From Candidatus Melainabacteria bacterium (lineage in GTDB: Bacteria; Cyanobacteriota; Vampirovibrionia; Obscuribacterales; Obscuribacteraceae), in assembly GCA_016212515.1 (NCBI GenBank), contig JACRFZ010000043.1:46043-110042 (forward strand): a DNA stretch of 64,000 nt, written 5' to 3'. Positions 59,900 to 64,000 of this stretch are shown here, in pieces (position 1 is the first letter of the stretch; the number at the start of each line of letters is the position of its first letter). The notes under the pieces are model-generated. The model had not been told where the DNA came from, ran no database searches, and saw nothing but the letters and a program-made list of their open reading frames with translations. The position numbers and the translations under genes are program-made.

Positions 59900-60775
59900 C
59901 TATTTTCCTTGCTGCCGTTTCTCGATAGCGTCGATATTTTCCAGGGGAATACCCATCATAATGGCCCGCGCTTCCAATTCCATGCGCTGTGCCCTTTTAT
60001 CGTCGCCGCCTTCTTTCAATACTTCACTGTAAGCCTGTCGCCCGGCAATTCTTTCAGCCATGGCAGTTTCCATGCCCTGTTTGAGGGTCTGGGCTTTTTC
60101 CAGATAAGGAGCCAGGTCATTGCTCGCTTTTAAGCCGGCTTCCAGGGCCGGCAGAAGTCCCGGATGTTTGCCTATTTCTCTGGCAATTGCCTGGTCGAAT
60201 TCCGGTGAATTGGAACCGTTTTTGTAGCCGGCCATTACCCACTTCATGCGCTCTTGCTCTTCCTTGGGCAGTTTGCCCATGGCCTCGCCCATCTCCTTGC
60301 CGGCCTTTTCCATGGCCTTGAGGCGGGGTTCCATTTCCGGTTTCAGCTTTATTCTTTCGGCTTCGAAGTTGGCTTTGACGGCTTCGAAATCTTGATCGGT
60401 TTGCTTAACGGCCCCTTCGAAGCCTTCCCTGAGCTGGTTGAGAGCCTTCGGTTTATCCTTGGCAGTGGCGAATTCCTCTGCCAGTCCTTGCATTGATCTA
60501 AGACCTTTGCCGAGATTGGCCGGATCTTCCGCACGCAAGAGACCAAGCATGCTATCCGGTGCATGGGCTTCCGCCTCTTCTTCCGGTTCATCGGCTGTGT
60601 TCTGCACCAGAACCAGGTTATCCTGAGGGCGTTTGAATTGCGGTTCTAATCTTTGCGTATTGACCTGCAGATTAGCCAGGTCTTTCATCCATAATCCGTG
60701 ATTCTCTGCGCCCTGAAATGCCAGTATCTTGTCTTGTTTCCCATCGCCGGTTGCCCACTGTTCGATTTGCGTCAT
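59900..60775 (-). CDS. Hypothetical acidic alpha-helical protein, 291 aa
   Basis: ATG 60775 with AGGT eight bases upstream is chosen; three alternative starts lie just before it. The protein is Glu/Lys/Gln/Ala-rich and almost entirely helical (EKAGKEMGEAMGKLPKEEQERMKW, LEAGLKASNDLAPYLEKAQTLKQGME), with no signal peptide or membrane segment. I do not recognise it. It lies 129 bases after the large envelope protein gene and 69 bases before the adenosine deaminase gene. Confidence 0.65.
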   Translation of the reverse strand: MTQIEQWATGDGKQDKILAFQGAENHGLWMKDLANLQVNTQRLEPQFKRPQDNLVLVQNTADEPEEEAEAHAPDSMLGLLRAEDPANLGKGLRSMQGLAEEFATAKDKPKALNQLREGFEGAVKQTDQDFEAVKANFEAERIKLKPEMEPRLKAMEKAGKEMGEAMGKLPKEEQERMKWVMAGYKNGSNSPEFDQAIAREIGKHPGLLPALEAGLKASNDLAPYLEKAQTLKQGMETAMAERIAGRQAYSEVLKEGGDDKRAQRMELEARAIMMGIPLENIDAIEKRQQGK

Positions 60776-60904
60776 CAACAACACCTGTGCCTGAGTTAAA
60801 TTATCTACGGGGGTATTTACGCCATTTCTCGAGGGAGCGTAACACCAAAGCCGATGGTTGTCAGGTGGGCGAAATACGAAGAAGACGGAATTTAAGGAAG
60901 GCTC

Positions 60905-62860
60905 TTACAGGTAGCGGAAAAAGAGTACGCTCATCACCTGCGGGCTGGCGCCGGTTGCCGGTCTTGCCAGTTGGAAGCCGACCTGGCTGAGGGGGTAAAC
61001 ATAGTTTTTAGCGGCCGGGGCGGCACCCTTATTTGCCTTGCCGTGGAGGGTGTTATTGGCTGTCGGTTCATCCAGGACAAAAGAGGGTTCGCCGAATTTG
61101 CTCTTCATGGTGCTTAGATCGCTTTCGATGGAGACACCCAGGCTGGCCGGCAGGTAGTCGGCATTATAGACTCTCAGGGCCTCCAGTTTGCCGCCGCGAA
61201 TATAGGCTTGCAGAGCCACATTACCCTGAACGCTATTGAGGGAGTAAACCCGCCAGCCATGGCTTTCCGCTGTCTTGAATTTGCCGCGACTCTTGAGATA
61301 CGCGAGCGTATCTTTCTCGGAAGAGCCCAGCGGTAAGCCGCTGATGCCGCGCAAAGTACTGGGCGGCAAGTAGGCCACCAGGGGTACCGGTGAGGCCTGG
61401 TTGAATCGCTCTTGTCTTTCCGCTTTGGCTTTTTTGCCGGCTACTTCCGGCTTCCACTCACTATCGGCGGTGCTTTCCTTCTGGCTGATTTCACCGGCGG
61501 CTATGGCTTTACGCCGCGGCACCGGCTTGGTGCTGACAGCTTTGCCCCTGGCGGTTTCAGCTTGAGCCCCGTAGCTCATTTCTTCCTGCCCGACCGACTT
61601 CAGCTCATCTCGCTCCGATTCCCTGAAGCCGTCTTTTGTATCAAGGCGATTTTCTCGACTGGCTATTTCCCGGGGAGCGTCTTTGGGAAGCTCGTGCAGA
61701 TGCTCTCTAACATATTTGAACAGACCAGGTTGTTCGGCCGGCCTGATAATGCCGTTGACTGATGGTTCTGCCGCCGGAGTCTGCACGATTCGCCCTTGAT
61801 TGTAGCCGGACTGGCTATAGTTATCTTCAAGTCGCCTGCCGCTCTGTAGCATGACGCGGCTGGTACCTTCGGCGGCGCCACCATAGGCGGTGCGCTTGCT
61901 TTCGCTGTTGAATTCCCGCAGCCTGCTCTTATCCTGCATGGGGCTCATGGTGCTGTGCACATTGCCGGCCAGATAGGGAATCGAATTTACCGGCTTGGAA
62001 AGGCCGGCACCTTGATTAAGCTGGTTTTTCAGATCGAGGAGTTTGTTATTGGCCACTTTCTCCTGCAGGGCATCGCTAGTGTTTGAGGAGCCCCCGGCCT
62101 GTTGGAAAGAACGTTGTCCTTCCGCTCTGGGCATGGCGCTTTGCAGGGAGGCGCGAACATTTCTGGTGGAGGCTGCCAGCCCCTGATCCTGATTCTGGAA
62201 ACTAGCTGGTGGTGCCGCCGGAGCCGGGCTGTCACCGGCAAAAGAGCCGCCTAATCCGGAAGGCAGGGCTTGCATGGCCGGAGCCGGTGCATTGGCACTA
62301 CCCCGGGGGGCCATGGCTAGAGTCATGCCGTCTATCGGCACTACTTTATTGATTACCGCTCGTCCGACGGTCAATCGCCGCACGGATGTTTGCTGGGGTC
62401 TGATGGCCAGAGCCGGATCAGTATAGTTTTTAGATAGCTGACCCTGTGATACGTCAGAGATATTGCCTGCACCGGCCAGTAAGCTTGCCGGTACAGGCTC
62501 TTGCCTGAGGTCGGCCTTGCGATTTTGCATTTCGTTTTTGAGCGCCAGTTGCGGTTCATTACCCAGGCGGCTGAATATACCCATGAGTAGTTTGACACCG
62601 GCTTCCGCCTGAGAGTAGGGCGTCAGGTCGCGTCTCTCCAGGCCGCCTTTGCCGGGGGCCTGTCCCTGATCGGGGGCAGAGGCCAGAAGCGGTGCACACT
62701 GTCCGACGTCGCCGGCGATGACCATTAGCATGGAAAGACCGAAGCTCAAACTGAGGCAGAGCAAGGACCGTCCGGAAACCGCCCGTTGTCCCGCGCGGGT
62801 CTGAGGCAGTGCCCCCATCCCCGCTTGGGTCGCTAATTGTTTGTCAGCCCGGGCTCTCAC
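60905..62860 (-). CDS. Large envelope-associated hypothetical protein, 651 aa
   Basis: GTG 62860 with GAGGA ten bases upstream, 15 bases after the response-regulator stop, is a good start. A basic head is followed by one membrane segment (about residues 33-50). Residues 60-470 are low-complexity (Gln, Ser, Ala, Arg, Pro) and likely disordered outside the membrane. Residues about 480-651 look folded: STLRGISGLPLGSSEKDTLAYL, QAYIRGGKLEALRVYNADYLP and SIESDLSTMKSKFGEPSFVLD. The operon with a two-component pair suggests regulated or signal-related surface function. Family not recognised. Confidence 0.75.
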   Translation of the reverse strand: MRARADKQLATQAGMGALPQTRAGQRAVSGRSLLCLSLSFGLSMLMVIAGDVGQCAPLLASAPDQGQAPGKGGLERRDLTPYSQAEAGVKLLMGIFSRLGNEPQLALKNEMQNRKADLRQEPVPASLLAGAGNISDVSQGQLSKNYTDPALAIRPQQTSVRRLTVGRAVINKVVPIDGMTLAMAPRGSANAPAPAMQALPSGLGGSFAGDSPAPAAPPASFQNQDQGLAASTRNVRASLQSAMPRAEGQRSFQQAGGSSNTSDALQEKVANNKLLDLKNQLNQGAGLSKPVNSIPYLAGNVHSTMSPMQDKSRLREFNSESKRTAYGGAAEGTSRVMLQSGRRLEDNYSQSGYNQGRIVQTPAAEPSVNGIIRPAEQPGLFKYVREHLHELPKDAPREIASRENRLDTKDGFRESERDELKSVGQEEMSYGAQAETARGKAVSTKPVPRRKAIAAGEISQKESTADSEWKPEVAGKKAKAERQERFNQASPVPLVAYLPPSTLRGISGLPLGSSEKDTLAYLKSRGKFKTAESHGWRVYSLNSVQGNVALQAYIRGGKLEALRVYNADYLPASLGVSIESDLSTMKSKFGEPSFVLDEPTANNTLHGKANKGAAPAAKNYVYPLSQVGFQLARPATGASPQVMSVLFFRYL

Positions 62861-62875
62861 TTTTGTGTGTCCTCT

Positions 62876-63592
62876 TTATTTGGCGTCTGCTTTCGAGTCT
62901 TGCAGCTTGGCTTCCCATTCATCCAGTTCCGATTGGTTGATCAGACCGCGTCGATTGGAAACATAGACGGCGCGGCAGCGCTGATTGAATTCGGTATCAT
63001 GGGCTTCGCTGCGACCCGGTATGCCCAGTTTGGCATAGAGCGACTTCAGTCTTGATTGCACGGCTTTTTCAGTCAGATAGAGCTTTTTGGCAATGGCATG
63101 GTCAGTCATGCCCAGGGCTATGCAGACCAGGGCCTCGTATTCGGCGGCCGTCAAAGATGTGGCGCGGTTCTGGGTGCGCTGAATGACCCGGGCGATACCG
63201 GGATGGATCCAGCAATCACCGGACAGCACTGCCCGGGCTGCTTCCACAACCTGTTCGTCGGAGGCGCTCTTTAAGACGTAACCGAAAGCGCCGTTGGGTG
63301 GCACTACTTTCCAGAGTTGCCGCACATAGACTTCATCGGAAAAATTGGAGAGCATGATTACTCCGGTTTCGGGTAATTGCTTGAGAATCTGTTCGGCAGC
63401 CTTGATGCCGGAAAGGTTAGGCATCTTGATGTCGAGAAAGACCAGCTTGGGCTTGTGTTTGGCGGCCAGTTCCACTGCCTGCAAACCATCTTGTCCCTCG
63501 GTCAGGGGCAATTCGCCGGAAAGATTGTTGGTGATTAGATTCTTGAGCCAGGTTCTGTCTCTTTCTTCATCATCGACGATAAGGATACTCAT
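62876..63592 (-). CDS. NarL/FixJ-family response regulator, 238 aa
   Basis: Receiver (1-125): VDDEERDR, phosphorylatable Asp in KLVFLDIKMPNLSG near 55, switch Ser/Thr as VIMLSNFSDE, Lys as YVLKSAS. Then the LuxR-type helix-turn-helix LTAAEYEALVCIALGMTDHAIAKKLYLTEKAVQSRL (quoted in part: TDHAIAKKLYLTEKAVQSRL), near 150-205. It follows the histidine kinase by 56 bases, so the pair is a two-component system. It likely controls the envelope protein encoded after it. Confidence 0.93.
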   Translation of the reverse strand: MSILIVDDEERDRTWLKNLITNNLSGELPLTEGQDGLQAVELAAKHKPKLVFLDIKMPNLSGIKAAEQILKQLPETGVIMLSNFSDEVYVRQLWKVVPPNGAFGYVLKSASDEQVVEAARAVLSGDCWIHPGIARVIQRTQNRATSLTAAEYEALVCIALGMTDHAIAKKLYLTEKAVQSRLKSLYAKLGIPGRSEAHDTEFNQRCRAVYVSNRRGLINQSELDEWEAKLQDSKADAK

Positions 63593-63648
63593 TTTTTTAA
63601 GACCTTTACTTTCCTTGGGGTTCTCGGCTTTTCGGCCAGTAGTTGACT

Positions 63649-64000
63649 CTAATTTGAGAGGGGCATTCTGATTATTACCTGTGTGCCTGTTGGATATTCT
63701 AGCGGCTTCTTCCAGTCTACCTGGGCGCCTATGAGTTGTGCACGCTGGCGAATATTGACCAGACCATGGGATGTCTTGTTTGTAAGGCGCACCTGGTCCA
63801 AGTCTATCCCCTTACCGTTGTCGATGATATCAATTTGCAGTCCATCCTCTTGCTTAATTAAGACTTTCACCTCACTGGCCTGGGAGTGCTTTTGTACATT
63901 ATTGAGGGATTCTTGCACGATTCGGTAGAGTTGCAGGCGGGTGAAGTCATTTAAGTTGTACTCTGCCGAGGGATCAGCGTCGCCGTCAATGAAATCGGTA
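63649..64000 (-). CDS. Sensor histidine kinase, NarX/DesK type (C-terminal fragment; rest outside window)
   Basis: Only the catalytic HATPase domain is visible: FTRLQLYRIVQESLNNVQKHSQASEV with the N box, IDIIDNGKGI as G1, then SHGLVNIRQRAQLIGA as the G2-type region. These are the features of the HPK7 class that pairs with NarL-type regulators, which is what follows. The frame is open to the window edge. The sensor part is not seen. Confidence 0.92.
   Translation of the reverse strand, partial: TDFIDGDADPSAEYNLNDFTRLQLYRIVQESLNNVQKHSQASEVKVLIKQEDGLQIDIIDNGKGIDLDQVRLTNKTSHGLVNIRQRAQLIGAQVDWKKPLEYPTGTQVIIRMPLSN

Overview
The window reads as a chromosomal stretch of a Gram-negative, non-photosynthetic relative of the cyanobacteria (Melainabacteria/Vampirovibrionia, possibly the Obscuribacterales). 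This is inference from gene content. Cyanobacterial-type elements are a nucleotidyltransferase/degenerate phosphohexomutase fusion, a group-3 (SigF-like) sigma factor beside type IV pilus genes, a DevBCA-type exporter and an RpaB-like response regulator; no photosynthesis gene is present. There is no tRNA, rRNA, insertion sequence, prophage or CRISPR array that I can support. Most genes look like core or lineage-specific chromosomal genes.

Layout. 1-6.1 kb (+): the end of a GT4 glycosyltransferase, a sugar-nucleotide pyrophosphorylase fusion, and two unrecognised proteins, one full of Trp-Gly motifs. 6.3-13.3 kb (+): a tight run with a stand-alone biotin carrier, HMG-CoA lyase and enoyl-CoA hydratase (a leucine-degradation set), MobA, and an ABC-2 exporter whose last permease is fused to a CPBP protease. 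13.37-15.26 kb (+): proS behind a promoter, an 18-codon proline-containing leader ORF and mutually exclusive antiterminator/terminator hairpins, a candidate attenuation system. 15.4-22.1 kb: a duplicated beta-helix-like protein, a SOUL protein, small membrane proteins, an Ivy-type lysozyme inhibitor (-), and two tandem paralogous AAA ATPases behind simple repeats.

22.1-35.4 kb (-): type IV pilus region. One block is pilB-pilT-pilC plus a small coupled gene. A second is sigma factor-ABC ATPase-ABC permease-pilD, followed by a pilM/pilN fusion, pilO, a pilP-like gene and an unknown. 35.8-37.1 kb (+): a membrane TPR protein. 37.1-43.1 kb (-): an envelope polysaccharide O-acetylation cassette of one MBOAT protein and three translationally coupled SGNH-like paralogues, plus a small unknown. 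43.3-49.5 kb (-): an OmpR-type regulator with its own terminator, then a J-domain protein, der, plsY and an HtrA-like protease as an operon.

49.5-56.5 kb: acylphosphatase (+), then on - a TetR-devB-devC-devA operon with a near-perfect 20-bp palindrome before tetR, followed by a NitT/TauT-type importer. 56.6-64 kb (-): dnaX, adenosine deaminase, an unknown acidic helical protein, a 651-residue envelope protein, and a NarL-type regulator with its histidine kinase running off the window end.

The strongest candidate for something undescribed is the proS leader. The SGNH triplet with MBOAT, the sigma factor/ABC/pilD operon, the zinc-ribbon PilB, and the twin ATPases are the next most interesting. 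All assignments rest on reading motifs and layout by eye; no database search was run.
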